IMG/VR virus record: IMGVR_UViG_3300047392_000086
Span: 1 to 24,266 of that record
Strand: one strand, 5' to 3'
Origin: a virus
DNA: 24,266 nucleotides
Shown here: positions 8,553-15,355 of the stretch, piece by piece
Layout of the letters: each line of letters opens with the position of its first letter
Position numbering within the stretch: the stretch's first letter is position 1
Translations under genes and position numbers: made by a program
Notes under the pieces: model-generated
What the model saw: only the letters and a program-made list of their open reading frames with translations
What the model was told of the DNA's origin: nothing
Database searches by the model: none

Positions 8553-8956
8553 TAGGACTAGATGCACTACTGAATGTTGGTGGTAAACTCATTGACAAGT
8601 TAATACCAGATCCTGAACAGAAAGCTAAGGCTCAGTTTGAACTAACTAAGATGGCTCAGGATGGTGAACTAGCTAAGATGGCTAATGAAACTAAGCTATA
8701 TGAGACTGAACAGAATAATCTTACAGAACGAGTTAAAGCTGATATGGCTAGTGACTCATGGATGTCTAAGAATATTCGTCCATTAACTCTAATCTTTATT
8801 CTCGTAGCTTATTCAGGTTTTGCTATTGCATCTATCTTTGAGTTTGAAACTAGAGGAGCCTACGTAGAACTTCTAGGGCAATGGGGAATGCTTGTTATGA
8901 GCTTCTACTTTGGTGGTCGTACAATGGAGAAGATTGCAGATAGGGTTAAGAAATGA
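8549..8956 (+). CDS. holin, GTA-type three-TM family
   Basis: A 135-residue protein. The N-terminus carries LIPDPEQKAKAQFELTKMAQ, then a charged helix, then SWMSKNIRPLTL and TM segments at about 77-98 (LIFILVAYSGFAIASIF) and 104-124 (ELLGQWGMLVMSFYFGGRTM). The pattern DPEQKAKA...SWMSKNIRPLT...FYFGGRTMEK is diagnostic in my recollection for the holin family of gene transfer agents and many phages (GTA_holin_3TM). The role is pore formation in the inner membrane to release endolysin. It is coupled by ATGA overlaps to both the upstream two-TM gene and the downstream endolysin gene. Confidence 0.88.
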   Translation: MIGLDALLNVGGKLIDKLIPDPEQKAKAQFELTKMAQDGELAKMANETKLYETEQNNLTERVKADMASDSWMSKNIRPLTLIFILVAYSGFAIASIFEFETRGAYVELLGQWGMLVMSFYFGGRTMEKIADRVKK

Positions 8957-9384
8957 CAAATCTAACTGAACACTTTACACTTGAAGAGTTAACTCATACA
9001 GATCACAGAGAGTTTGATAATATTCCAAATGAACAAGAACTTGCAAACCTTAAGCGACTTGCAGCCTTCCTTGAGGAAGTCAAAACTGTATTGGGTGGAA
9101 GACCAATCATGGTTAACTCAGCTTTTAGATGCAAGCAAGTCAATGATGCTGTCGGCTCTAAAGATAGTAGCCAGCATCGCATTGGTTGTGCTGTGGACAT
9201 CAGAGTACCTCAACTGACCCCTGATGAAGTAGTTAAGACAGTTATTGCTTCAGGTCTACCTTATGATCAGATCATTAGAGAATTTGATAGATGGACACAC
9301 ATAAGCATTCCAAACACACCGGATGCTAAGCCTCGAAAGCAAGCACTAATTATTGACAAGCAAGGTACTAGAGCATACGCTTAA
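8953..9384 (+). CDS. endolysin, peptidase M15 (D-Ala-D-Ala carboxypeptidase type)
   Basis: A 143-residue protein. HFTLEELTHTDHREFDNIPN is the standard opening of the M15A phage/bacterial peptidase family. The zinc site is visible: SSQHRIGCAVDI gives H75 and D82, and WTHIS gives H116. E110 in IREFDRW is the likely catalytic acid region, and R59 in NSAFRC is the usual substrate-side Arg. It cleaves peptidoglycan stem peptides. There is no signal peptide, so export through the adjacent holin is expected. It is the last gene of the late block and is followed immediately by the terminator. Confidence 0.92.
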   Translation: MTNLTEHFTLEELTHTDHREFDNIPNEQELANLKRLAAFLEEVKTVLGGRPIMVNSAFRCKQVNDAVGSKDSSQHRIGCAVDIRVPQLTPDEVVKTVIASGLPYDQIIREFDRWTHISIPNTPDAKPRKQALIIDKQGTRAYA

Positions 9385-9386
9385 AA

Positions 9387-9422
9387 GAAAAGCCCCAAAG
9401 GATCACTCCTAAGGGGCTTTTT
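9387..9422. terminator. bidirectional rho-independent terminator between converging blocks
   Basis: The outer stem pairs AGCCCC (9391-9396) with GGGGCT (9413-9418) and extends through flanking A/T pairs. An inner stem AGGA/TCCT lies beyond a small AA/AA internal loop, with a TCAC tetraloop. Reading plus, the stem is followed by TTTTT; reading minus, it is followed by CTTTTCTTTT. It therefore can stop both the late plus-strand genes and the minus-strand replication block. Confidence 0.9.
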
Positions 9423-9458
9423 AGTTATTATCCTCGTATATCCATCACACTGTGACGA

Positions 9459-9614
9459 TTAATCAAGGATAAATGCTAAGGAGATAAATCCTATATGCAG
9501 ATAGATAACAGGTACAGGTTCCTCACCTAAGTTATCTTGTTCGTCCAAAATGAATAGTTGATCAGCTTCTAAGCCAAACACTAAGCCAGCTTTAGTTTCA
9601 AACTCTAGCGTCAT
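9459..9614 (-). CDS. 51-aa acidic protein of unknown function
   Basis: Reading minus from ATG at 9614, the frame gives MTLEFETKAGLVFGLEADQL, then an acidic middle (DEQDNLGEEP) and a hydrophobic end (VPVIYLHIGFISLAFILD). A strong ribosome binding site, AGAAGGAAG, lies about 5 bases upstream. The start lies inside the end of the glutaredoxin gene (17-base overlap), which suggests translational coupling. It is the last gene before the terminator. The C-terminal hydrophobic segment of about 17 residues might be a beta hairpin or weak TM. Family not recognised. Confidence 0.7.
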   Translation of the reverse strand: MTLEFETKAGLVFGLEADQLFILDEQDNLGEEPVPVIYLHIGFISLAFILD

Positions 9615-9795
9615 TTAAACTTCCTTCTATAACCGTATAAGGCACTGTACGTACTGTAGGAAATTTACTCATAAACTCTTCCCTTGTAATGTCTTTACCG
9701 ATGTTAATCTCTTTAAAAGGCTTACCCTCTTGTGAGAGAGTAGCCTTCAAAGACACACAAGCTGGACAGTTATCCTTTGTGTAGACTGTGATCAT
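9598..9795 (-). CDS. glutaredoxin-like redox protein
   Basis: A 65-residue protein. I placed the start at ATG 9795, one base after the ribonucleotide reductase stop; a longer reading would run inside that gene. The sequence MITVYTKDNCPACVSLKATL has the thioredoxin-fold beta strand followed by the CPAC redox motif (C10, C13). TVPYTVIEG supplies the conserved cis-Pro region. It is short for a glutaredoxin (usually 75-90 residues), lacking most of the last helix. Directly following a class II reductase, it is the likely electron donor to the reductase C-terminal Cys pair (inference). The ribosome binding site is weak, so coupling to the upstream gene is likely. Confidence 0.85.
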   Translation of the reverse strand: MITVYTKDNCPACVSLKATLSQEGKPFKEINIGKDITREEFMSKFPTVRTVPYTVIEGSLNDARV

Positions 9796-9796
9796 G

Positions 9797-11701
9797 TCAG
9801 ATTTCACATCCGTTAGCTGTACAGGCAAGTGTCTGAGAACCTTCAACATTGTCAGTACGCTCAATGAAGCTATCCCAGTCAATACCTAAAGGCATCTTAC
9901 CTACCATGTCGTGATACTCAAACTCAGTCATGGATTCATAAGGAGCTTGTCGGTATGTTCCTCCGTCCATCGGTAAGAAGCTAACACCTGTAATCTCATC
10001 AAAGTTATTCCATACCCAAGCCCCAACTTCAGGCCATTCACTTTCGTTCACTGAGATAGTTACTGATGGCTTATGTTCACAGTAATGACGCTGAAACAAT
10101 AACCACAGTCTCAAGTGCTTAATAGCATTTAAGTCCTCACGCAGTACAGCACCTTTCTCAACTCGCATCGGGAAGCTAAAGATAGTAGTTGTCTCAGGCT
10201 TCATCACACAAGGCTCTGAAGGGAATCCTTGAGACTTCAAGAAGTCAGTCAGAGGATCTTTGTTATCAGACCGTACGCGACGAATAAAGTACTGACTGTG
10301 CTGAGGATGGATACCACTAGCAGTACCCGTAAGCTGAGAGACTGTTCCCTCGGGCTTAATGGCAGTAATGGCAGCACTTCGATTAATGCCAATAGCGTCA
10401 GCAAATTCAGCGTTAGTATCAATAGCAACATCTTTAAAGTCCTCTAAAATGGTAGGCAAGTACGGATCATCAGGATTATTCAACAAAGAATTATCCAAGA
10501 TACCAGTCATAGACACACCCAACAAACGTTCCTCTTCAGTGTTTGTCTGCCACACCTTACGCAAGTATGGGAAGTGAGTCATTGTCGATTGAAAAGTCCC
10601 CAGAATAGTAGCCAAGCGCACCTTATTCCGTAGAGTATCCACACTATCATTGCTCCGAACAATAACAGAAGACAGATTACAAAATTGATAAGGTCTAAGG
10701 ATAATCTCACTGCAAGGGTTTGTACCCCACTCTTTACCCAGTTCCCTACGTCCACTCTTAGCTGCTTGAAGTTCACTTGCATAACGATTAAAGATACCAC
10801 GTTCACCTGAATGAGATTCATAGATACTTGACCACTCACGCATGAACTTACCTACATCAGGCTTAACTTCGTAGATTGCACTGTTGTTAGCCAAGGCACG
10901 TTGACCATTACCGTCCCACCAGTTACCAGCTTTAGCGTGAGCCATACGATCATCACTCAAGTCTGATAGAGAGATCATAGCTGATCTTCGTACACCGCCA
11001 ACAACCACGACTTCTCCCACTTTACATAGAATGTCATGTGCTTCAAGAGAGGTAAGTTTCCGTCCTGTCGCTCCACGAAACTTTGCAACCACATACTTGA
11101 ACAGGTCAACAAGTGGCTCCGGCCCTGATGCTCTTCCACCAAAAGTCTTGAGCCTTGTACCTGCCGGACGTACACCCGAAACATCCCACTTAGGCACTTC
11201 TCCTGCATATAACAAGGCAATAACTTGTCGTAGAGCTTTAGCCCATCCCTCTTTGGAGTCCTTAACATTAATGACAGTGCCACTATTGTACAGCTCAGTT
11301 GGGATCTCAGGTAACTTAGATACATACTTTTGCTCCACACTAAAGCCTACACCAGTTCCGCATAACAGAATATACATAGCCTCATCAAAGGCTTTAGGAT
11401 CGTCAATAGGCAAGTATGAACAGTTATATCCAGCGACATTCTGTCGTTCGAGCGCGTCACCAGCTGTCATGATGCTACGCATTGAAGGCATCACTTCTAA
11501 GTTAGTCACTGCAGATGTAAGCTCAGACTTTAGATCTGCAGGTATGTCGTAGTTATGCTTTTCTTTCAAGTGCTTAGTCATGAAGTCAAAGTAACGGGTA
11601 ACAGTTTCAGACCAGTGTTCTCTTCGGCCTTTATCATCCAAGTAGCGAGAGTAGCGGCTCTTGCCAATATATTCTTGGTATGGTGTCATAGTTGTACTCA
11701 T
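9797..11701 (-). CDS. nrdJ: class II (adenosylcobalamin-dependent) ribonucleoside-triphosphate reductase
   Basis: A 634-residue protein. It converts ribonucleotides to deoxyribonucleotides using a B12-derived thiyl radical. Visible landmarks are NVAGYNCSYLPIDD (C94, one of the reducing pair), LLCGTGVGFSVE, then NPCSEI (C330 thiyl site and E332) and QFCNLSS (C341, second of the pair). The C-terminal ACTANGCEI (C627 and C632, spaced C-x4-C) matches the redox shuttle of the Lactobacillus monomeric RTPR. It is about 100 residues shorter than that enzyme. The glutaredoxin gene follows by one base. The enzyme needs cobalamin from the host but no oxygen or NrdB partner. The AAGGA ribosome binding site is 10-12 bases from ATG. 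Confidence 0.93.
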   Translation of the reverse strand: MSTTMTPYQEYIGKSRYSRYLDDKGRREHWSETVTRYFDFMTKHLKEKHNYDIPADLKSELTSAVTNLEVMPSMRSIMTAGDALERQNVAGYNCSYLPIDDPKAFDEAMYILLCGTGVGFSVEQKYVSKLPEIPTELYNSGTVINVKDSKEGWAKALRQVIALLYAGEVPKWDVSGVRPAGTRLKTFGGRASGPEPLVDLFKYVVAKFRGATGRKLTSLEAHDILCKVGEVVVVGGVRRSAMISLSDLSDDRMAHAKAGNWWDGNGQRALANNSAIYEVKPDVGKFMREWSSIYESHSGERGIFNRYASELQAAKSGRRELGKEWGTNPCSEIILRPYQFCNLSSVIVRSNDSVDTLRNKVRLATILGTFQSTMTHFPYLRKVWQTNTEEERLLGVSMTGILDNSLLNNPDDPYLPTILEDFKDVAIDTNAEFADAIGINRSAAITAIKPEGTVSQLTGTASGIHPQHSQYFIRRVRSDNKDPLTDFLKSQGFPSEPCVMKPETTTIFSFPMRVEKGAVLREDLNAIKHLRLWLLFQRHYCEHKPSVTISVNESEWPEVGAWVWNNFDEITGVSFLPMDGGTYRQAPYESMTEFEYHDMVGKMPLGIDWDSFIERTDNVEGSQTLACTANGCEI

Positions 11702-11860
11702 TTAGTCTAGTTCCTTTATTAAATATTCTTGTTTTTTCTCAATTACATCATCAAATCTTTCGACAAGATCATCACTCTGGAGTCCTAACAGTTCCAAGAG
11801 TGAGACCTCATCTAAACGTTTGAGAGCCTCTTTCAGTTCTTCAAATGTTATTGCGTTCAC
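11702..11860 (-). CDS. 52-aa conserved small phage protein
   Basis: Reading minus from GTG at 11860: MNAITFEELKEALKRLDEVS, then LLELLGLQSDDLVERFDDVI and a Lys-rich end. No ATG is available in frame. AGAGAG lies about 11 bases upstream, and the start overlaps the end of the DUF3310 gene by 20 bases. The stop TAA is directly followed by the reductase start. The opening TFEELKEALKRLDEV...LLE...L is a pattern I recognise from short hypothetical phage proteins near replication genes; function unknown. It is entirely helical and acidic. Confidence 0.75.
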   Translation of the reverse strand: MNAITFEELKEALKRLDEVSLLELLGLQSDDLVERFDDVIEKKQEYLIKELD

Positions 11861-12221
11861 GTTTGTCGATCTCTCTATCAATGTACCATTTAGCCTTCTT
11901 CAGGTCTTCAATAGCATCTTTCTTCAGGTCACAACGCCAGATATATTTGATTGCATTACCTAAGTTAAATCCCATGTGTTCAGTAACTTGGATACATTCA
12001 ATACCTGAAGGATGTTCAGTGTAGTGTTTAGGTTTGTTAACTATATCGTCCTCTTCTTTGACATCTACCCACTCTTTAATAGCTTCACTTAAAGGCTTAG
12101 CTGCTTCTCTAATGTACAGATCACGAGGAACCCAACGATCAAACTGAAAACAGTGGTTACAAGGATGTATGCCTTTATCTAAGTTACTATAGAAACATGT
12201 CTTACATTCTTTATCTGCCAT
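11841..12221 (-). CDS. zinc-ribbon plus DUF3310 protein (T7 gp1.7-like nucleotide kinase family)
   Basis: A 126-residue protein. I chose ATG 12221 (MADKEC...) because GGAG lies 7 bases upstream; an earlier in-frame ATG lies deeper in the preceding gene. The N-terminus has two CxxC pairs (C6-x2-C9 and C21-x2-C24), a zinc ribbon. The C-terminal half, from VNKPKHYTEHPSGIECIQVT through GNAIKYIWRCDLKKDAIEDL to WYIDRE, is a clear DUF3310 domain. T7 gp1.7, a nucleotide kinase, has been placed in this family, so nucleotide metabolism next to ribonucleotide reductase makes sense. The start overlaps the phosphoesterase gene by 11 bases. Confidence 0.85.
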   Translation of the reverse strand: MADKECKTCFYSNLDKGIHPCNHCFQFDRWVPRDLYIREAAKPLSEAIKEWVDVKEEDDIVNKPKHYTEHPSGIECIQVTEHMGFNLGNAIKYIWRCDLKKDAIEDLKKAKWYIDREIDKRERNNI

Positions 12222-12975
12222 ATCGTTTCTCCAAGTATTCAATGCTTAGAAACATCTCATCGAAGTGTCCGTCTTGTACTTCATTCATCATTAGAAGTCC
12301 ACGCCAGTGACGATTACTAAGTTGATCCATATACGACTCATCGTGTAGGTAATAAGAACCCACAATGATAGCACATATAGGTTTTCCGTCAGCTCTCTTA
12401 CCGTACGCGATTTGCTTTCCTTGTTGGTGTCCCGCAACGCAAGACATGTGTAGTTTATTAATGATAGCACTAGCAGCACCAGCAGGTCGCCCCATTGCCC
12501 CGACAGGCCAATAGTGATTAAAGCCAACACCATTAATGAACACAGGATGTAGAAAACCATGTACTTCCCAGTCTTTCTCATAGTCTAAGTCCTTAGTTGA
12601 AATCAAACCCTCTAGAGTTGGGTTATTGTTAACAGCTCTATCAATACGATTCTCATGGTTCCCTAGAGTCATCACCATACGAGGCTTGTACACCTTGTGT
12701 TTGGATTCCTTCTGAGCCTTCTGAGATTCTCTTAAAGGTGCTAGTAGAAGCTTCATAGCTTCCTTAGCAGCTTCAATGTCTTTCTTGTAGCGTAGACCTT
12801 CAAAGTACTTGCTCCCCTTGATGTCGTGGCTACTAAGACTTGGCATGTCAGCAAAGTCACCTAGATTAACAACTACATCAGGCTTGTAATCGACAATAGC
12901 TTTACCAGCCCATGTCAGGTGCTCTAAAGGTACTCCCTCTTTAACTTGACAGTCAGGTATCACTAATATCTTCAA
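12211..12975 (-). CDS. calcineurin-like metallophosphoesterase
   Basis: A 254-residue protein from TTG at 12975 (AAGGG 7 bases upstream), giving MKILVIPDCQ; another TTG at 12990 would add five residues. Metal-site motifs in order are PDCQ (D8, with Gln10 where most of the superfamily has His), NLGDFAD (D40), LGNHENR (N106, H107), FNHYWP (H154) and AGHQQG (H183). This is a dinuclear metal phosphatase/nuclease fold. Phage members of this subfamily commonly start with a PDxQ motif (recollection). The substrate is not predictable, but a DNA-processing or nucleotide role fits its place between endonuclease I and nucleotide genes. The upstream gene overlaps by about 20 bases. Confidence 0.85.
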   Translation of the reverse strand: MKILVIPDCQVKEGVPLEHLTWAGKAIVDYKPDVVVNLGDFADMPSLSSHDIKGSKYFEGLRYKKDIEAAKEAMKLLLAPLRESQKAQKESKHKVYKPRMVMTLGNHENRIDRAVNNNPTLEGLISTKDLDYEKDWEVHGFLHPVFINGVGFNHYWPVGAMGRPAGAASAIINKLHMSCVAGHQQGKQIAYGKRADGKPICAIIVGSYYLHDESYMDQLSNRHWRGLLMMNEVQDGHFDEMFLSIEYLEKRYGR

Positions 12976-13135
12976 GATCTTTCCCTTCAACAGTTAGTTT
13001 CTCACCACTACGTATACCGGCTTTAACAGCCTCCAGTATGCCGTAACTTAGAAGTGCCTTAGCTTCTTCCTGAGTTAAGTCAAACAGGAACGTAGCATCA
13101 CCGTTCTCATGTTCTTTAATCAGCTCTACGTTCAC
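12953..13135 (-). CDS. 60-aa phage protein of unknown function
   Basis: It starts with GTG at 13135, and an excellent AAGGAGG lies 7 bases upstream, which decides the start. The sequence opens MNVELIKEHENGDATFLFDL, then TQEEAKALLSYGILEAVKAG. The strand-then-helix pattern with ENGDA-F-FDLT-EE resembles short conserved phage proteins seen beside replication genes; no function is known. It overlaps the preceding gene by 20 bases and the phosphoesterase gene by about 20 bases. Confidence 0.8.
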   Translation of the reverse strand: MNVELIKEHENGDATFLFDLTQEEAKALLSYGILEAVKAGIRSGEKLTVEGKDLEDISDT

Positions 13136-13379
13136 TTTCAGCCTCCTTCAAGAACTCTTCAGCATCGGTGCGAACCATGAAGTATTTAAGACATACTGCA
13201 ATAGCTTCATTGACTTTCAAGTTCTCAGCAATGTCCTCAGGATGTGCACTGAATCCACCGTTTAAGGTATTCATATAGGTTTCTTTAAGAGACTCCACAA
13301 CTATAATATCTGTAAAGTCATACCAAATATGACGAAGTTCTTTAGACTTTTCTAGCTCTCGAATTAGAGTATTAAACAT
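13116..13379 (-). CDS. 87-aa phage protein of unknown function
   Basis: ATG at 13379 lies directly after the endonuclease I stop, with AAAGGA about 11 bases upstream. The sequence contains RELEKSKELRHIWYDFTDII and SLKETYMNTLNGG, then a helical C-terminus (AIAVCLKYFMVRTDAEEFLK). It is a soluble, helical protein with no obvious catalytic motif. I have the impression that this WYDFTDIIVVESLK-type sequence recurs in T7-like phages beside endonuclease I, but it is not characterised. Confidence 0.75.
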   Translation of the reverse strand: MFNTLIRELEKSKELRHIWYDFTDIIVVESLKETYMNTLNGGFSAHPEDIAENLKVNEAIAVCLKYFMVRTDAEEFLKEAESERRAD

Positions 13380-13380
13380 A

Positions 13381-13812
13381 TTACTTAGATCCTTTCTGTT
13401 CGTTTAACCACGACATTGGAATATCTTTATCTGCATACTTGAATCCATGCTTAGTGCACCAATCTCCGTATGTTGTCTGACTTAACTTTGACAGCTTGGC
13501 TTTAGAGTTACTAAAGACAAATCTAATATCTAACTTAGGATACTGCTCCTTAATCATTAGATGCTTCTGTCTATCTGCAGTCATGAACCTTCCCTTACTC
13601 TCAATGATAATCCCATTGTTTAAGAGTACAAAGTCAGGTGTGTACTTTCTAGCCTTAGCAGGTTGAGTGTAGTCAATAACTAGCTTCTCATACTCAAAAG
13701 GAACTTCTAAGGCTGTTAGTCTTTCAGCTATCTTGTCTTCTAAGCCTGATCTAAAACCATGCTTTAAAGCTACTTGTCTAACTGATAGTGGCTTCTTTCT
13801 CTTAGGTTTCAT
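13381..13812 (-). CDS. endonuclease I, Holliday-junction resolvase (T7 gp3 type)
   Basis: A 143-residue protein, about the size of T7 gp3 (149). The order FRSGLEDKIAERL (E25), then KYTPDFVLLNNGIIIESKGR (D60, E71, K73) matches the PD-(D/E)xK site of T7 endonuclease I (E20, D55, E65, K67). It cuts branched DNA and helps both recombination-intermediate resolution and host DNA breakdown. ATG at 13812 overlaps the HExxH gene stop by 4 bases. The N-terminus is strongly basic (MKPKRKKPLS), as expected for DNA binding. Confidence 0.93.
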   Translation of the reverse strand: MKPKRKKPLSVRQVALKHGFRSGLEDKIAERLTALEVPFEYEKLVIDYTQPAKARKYTPDFVLLNNGIIIESKGRFMTADRQKHLMIKEQYPKLDIRFVFSNSKAKLSKLSQTTYGDWCTKHGFKYADKDIPMSWLNEQKGSK

Positions 13813-14096
13813 ACCACTTTAGTCCTATGATACTGATGCAGCAGTGCTCCAAAGGCATCTGTAAACTCTTCATCGTGGTTCAGTTTACCCATTGTGAACA
13901 TAATGGCATGGACTAATTCATGATAAAAGGTTTGCTCAGTAGATTGTTCGTTCATTCCACTACGAATTGATATAGTCTGTTTCTCAGAATCACACTTACC
14001 CATATCATCTAAGTGATTAACAAACTCTACTGTCCAGACAGCTCCTGCGAGACTGAAGGTGGTTGCCACATCTGCTTTGGTTTTCTTCTTAACCAC
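13809..14096 (-). CDS. small HExxH putative metallopeptidase
   Basis: A 95-residue protein from GTG at 14096, with CGGGA about 8-9 bases upstream. The sequence QTFYHELVHAIMFTMGKLNH contains H59-E60-x2-H63, a zinc-peptidase helix, followed by FTDAFGALLHQ. The N-terminal half is beta-type (AGAVWTVEFVNHLDDMGKCD, TISIRSG). This SprT/IrrE-like small phage family is recognisable, but the substrate is unknown. The first 70 bases overlap the end of the exonuclease gene in another frame, one of the longest overlaps in the window. It is placed between exonuclease and endonuclease I. Confidence 0.8.
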   Translation of the reverse strand: MVKKKTKADVATTFSLAGAVWTVEFVNHLDDMGKCDSEKQTISIRSGMNEQSTEQTFYHELVHAIMFTMGKLNHDEEFTDAFGALLHQYHRTKVV

Positions 14097-14740
14097 AATA
14101 GTTTCCCGTTCTCCAGTACCCTGTCAGTGTTTCCATCATAAGCTTTGAGACAAGCTGCATATAGTTCCTCTTCGGTTGTACAGTCTTTTAAGATCTTATC
14201 AGCCTTTACAGGGCCAATACCTCGTATTCCTTCGATGTTATCAACTCTGTCGCCTGTCAGTATCTGTTTATAAAAACTGTACAAGCCTTCAAACTCAGTA
14301 ACATAATACTCTTCATCCTTAACAGGATTATAGTGCCATCCCGGTAATTGATCTAGATCCTTGTCAACATGGACGATCCAGTAGTTACCTTCGGTTGACG
14401 CTATGCCTACAGCATCATCAGCTTCTTCACCATCTGACATCTTAGCACCGAGCTTCATGAGATGTTTTCTGAGAGCCTCATAATGTTTAGGTTTTGGAGC
14501 ATCTTTACGGTTGCCTTTGTAGGGAACAGTGGTTGCTACCTCGAATCTAAAGTTAGTCTTACCTGTAATCCAAGCTCTGTAGTCATCACACTTCAAGCGC
14601 ATATAGATTATATCGGTAAACCACTCTGTAAGTCGATTTAGTGCCCACCGTTCCTCTTCATCCTCATTGGAGAAGCCGACCTTATAGACTAAGAAATCGG
14701 CATCTACAATAGCCTCAGTTGGCTTATCAGAGAACGTCAT
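14027..14740 (-). CDS. 5'-3' exonuclease / flap endonuclease (T7 gp6 type)
   Basis: A 237-residue protein. The PIN-type metal sites are visible: AIVDADFLVYK (D13), EEADDAVGIAS (E106, D108, D109), VHVDKDLDQLPG (D126, D128) and TGDRVDNIEG (D164, D167). GIRGIGPVKADKIL (171-184) is the helix-3-turn-helix DNA-binding element. PYKGNRK at 73-79 is the usual arch-side motif. The expected role is removal of RNA primers and degradation of host DNA to supply nucleotides, as T7 gp6 does. It is shorter than T7 gp6 (300). ATG at 14740 lies 14 bases inside the SSB gene end, so the two are coupled. Confidence 0.9.
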   Translation of the reverse strand: MTFSDKPTEAIVDADFLVYKVGFSNEDEEERWALNRLTEWFTDIIYMRLKCDDYRAWITGKTNFRFEVATTVPYKGNRKDAPKPKHYEALRKHLMKLGAKMSDGEEADDAVGIASTEGNYWIVHVDKDLDQLPGWHYNPVKDEEYYVTEFEGLYSFYKQILTGDRVDNIEGIRGIGPVKADKILKDCTTEEELYAACLKAYDGNTDRVLENGKLLWLRRKPKQMWQPPSVSQELSGQ

Positions 14741-15161
14741 CAGTCTCTTCTTCGGCTACTTCTGAGCCTTCAGGAGAGTACACTTTAAGTTCAGTAATCA
14801 CCAACTTCTTAATTGATGGTGCAGCACCAAACTTAGCTGACATCTTGTGGCGGTATGAGGACACCAGTGCATAACACTTAGTACCGTTACCAATCTTAGA
14901 GATGTCCACAGGATTACCTTCTTCATCCACAGGCTCAAACAAGAACTTAGACTTACCAACAATGTACTTACCCATTGTGTCTTTATCTTTAAGCTTAATA
15001 CCTAACTCTTCAAGCTTACTGCAAGCTGCTTCACTCAACTGACCAAGTGTGCATTCATACTTATCGTTAGCCTCGTTGAACTTCTTGTTGTACTCTTTCA
15101 TCCAGTTACTCCAGTACAGTTCACCAGCGACTTTTACGGGTTTGATGCTATCAATACTCAT
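14727..15161 (-). CDS. single-stranded DNA-binding protein (T7 gp2.5 type)
   Basis: A 144-residue protein with AAAGGA 8 bases before ATG. The OB-fold region includes VAGELYWSNWMKEYNKKFNE, then the LEELGIKLKDKD turn, GKYIVGKSKFLFEPVD and IGNGTKCYALVSSYRHK, ending in SIKKLVITELKVY. The C-terminus is the acidic tail EGSEVAEEETDDVL typical of phage SSBs that contact polymerase and helicase. T7 gp2.5 ends in Phe, which is important for those contacts; this one ends in Leu. It is shorter than gp2.5 (232 residues). It sits between polymerase and exonuclease, as expected for the replisome block. Confidence 0.85.
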   Translation of the reverse strand: MSIDSIKPVKVAGELYWSNWMKEYNKKFNEANDKYECTLGQLSEAACSKLEELGIKLKDKDTMGKYIVGKSKFLFEPVDEEGNPVDISKIGNGTKCYALVSSYRHKMSAKFGAAPSIKKLVITELKVYSPEGSEVAEEETDDVL

Positions 15162-15184
15162 TTCATTTTCCTTTAAGGTTTAGT

Positions 15185-15340
15185 TTACTCTGCTGCTGCT
15201 ACTACATCTTCAGCGGGTTGCTGAGATTTAATCTGGGCTTCCATCTTCTGAAGCAATACAAAAGCTCCAGTCTTAGTTGGAAGTTCCCCAATCACTTGAA
15301 ACAAGAAATTAATCTCGTTAGGTTCTAGATCCAATGTCAT
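15185..15340 (-). CDS. 51-aa small phage protein
   Basis: Reading minus from ATG at 15340 gives MTLDLEPNEINFLFQVIGEL, then PTKTGAFVLLQKMEAQIKSQ and an Ala/Glu-rich end. AGGA lies 8 bases upstream. It is helical, and short proteins opening MTLxL-xxE-N--LQ--GELP are common in phage genomes beside SSB or polymerase genes (recollection); the function is unknown. It is separated from SSB by 23 bases. Confidence 0.75.
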   Translation of the reverse strand: MTLDLEPNEINFLFQVIGELPTKTGAFVLLQKMEAQIKSQQPAEDVVAAAE

Positions 15341-15355
15341 TTAAAGTCCTATCAG

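Noticed and set aside
11031-11552. Long plus-strand frame of 173 codons opposite the reductase gene
   Set aside because: It lies wholly antisense to a well-supported enzyme gene, and its protein has no recognisable feature; it is a shadow frame.
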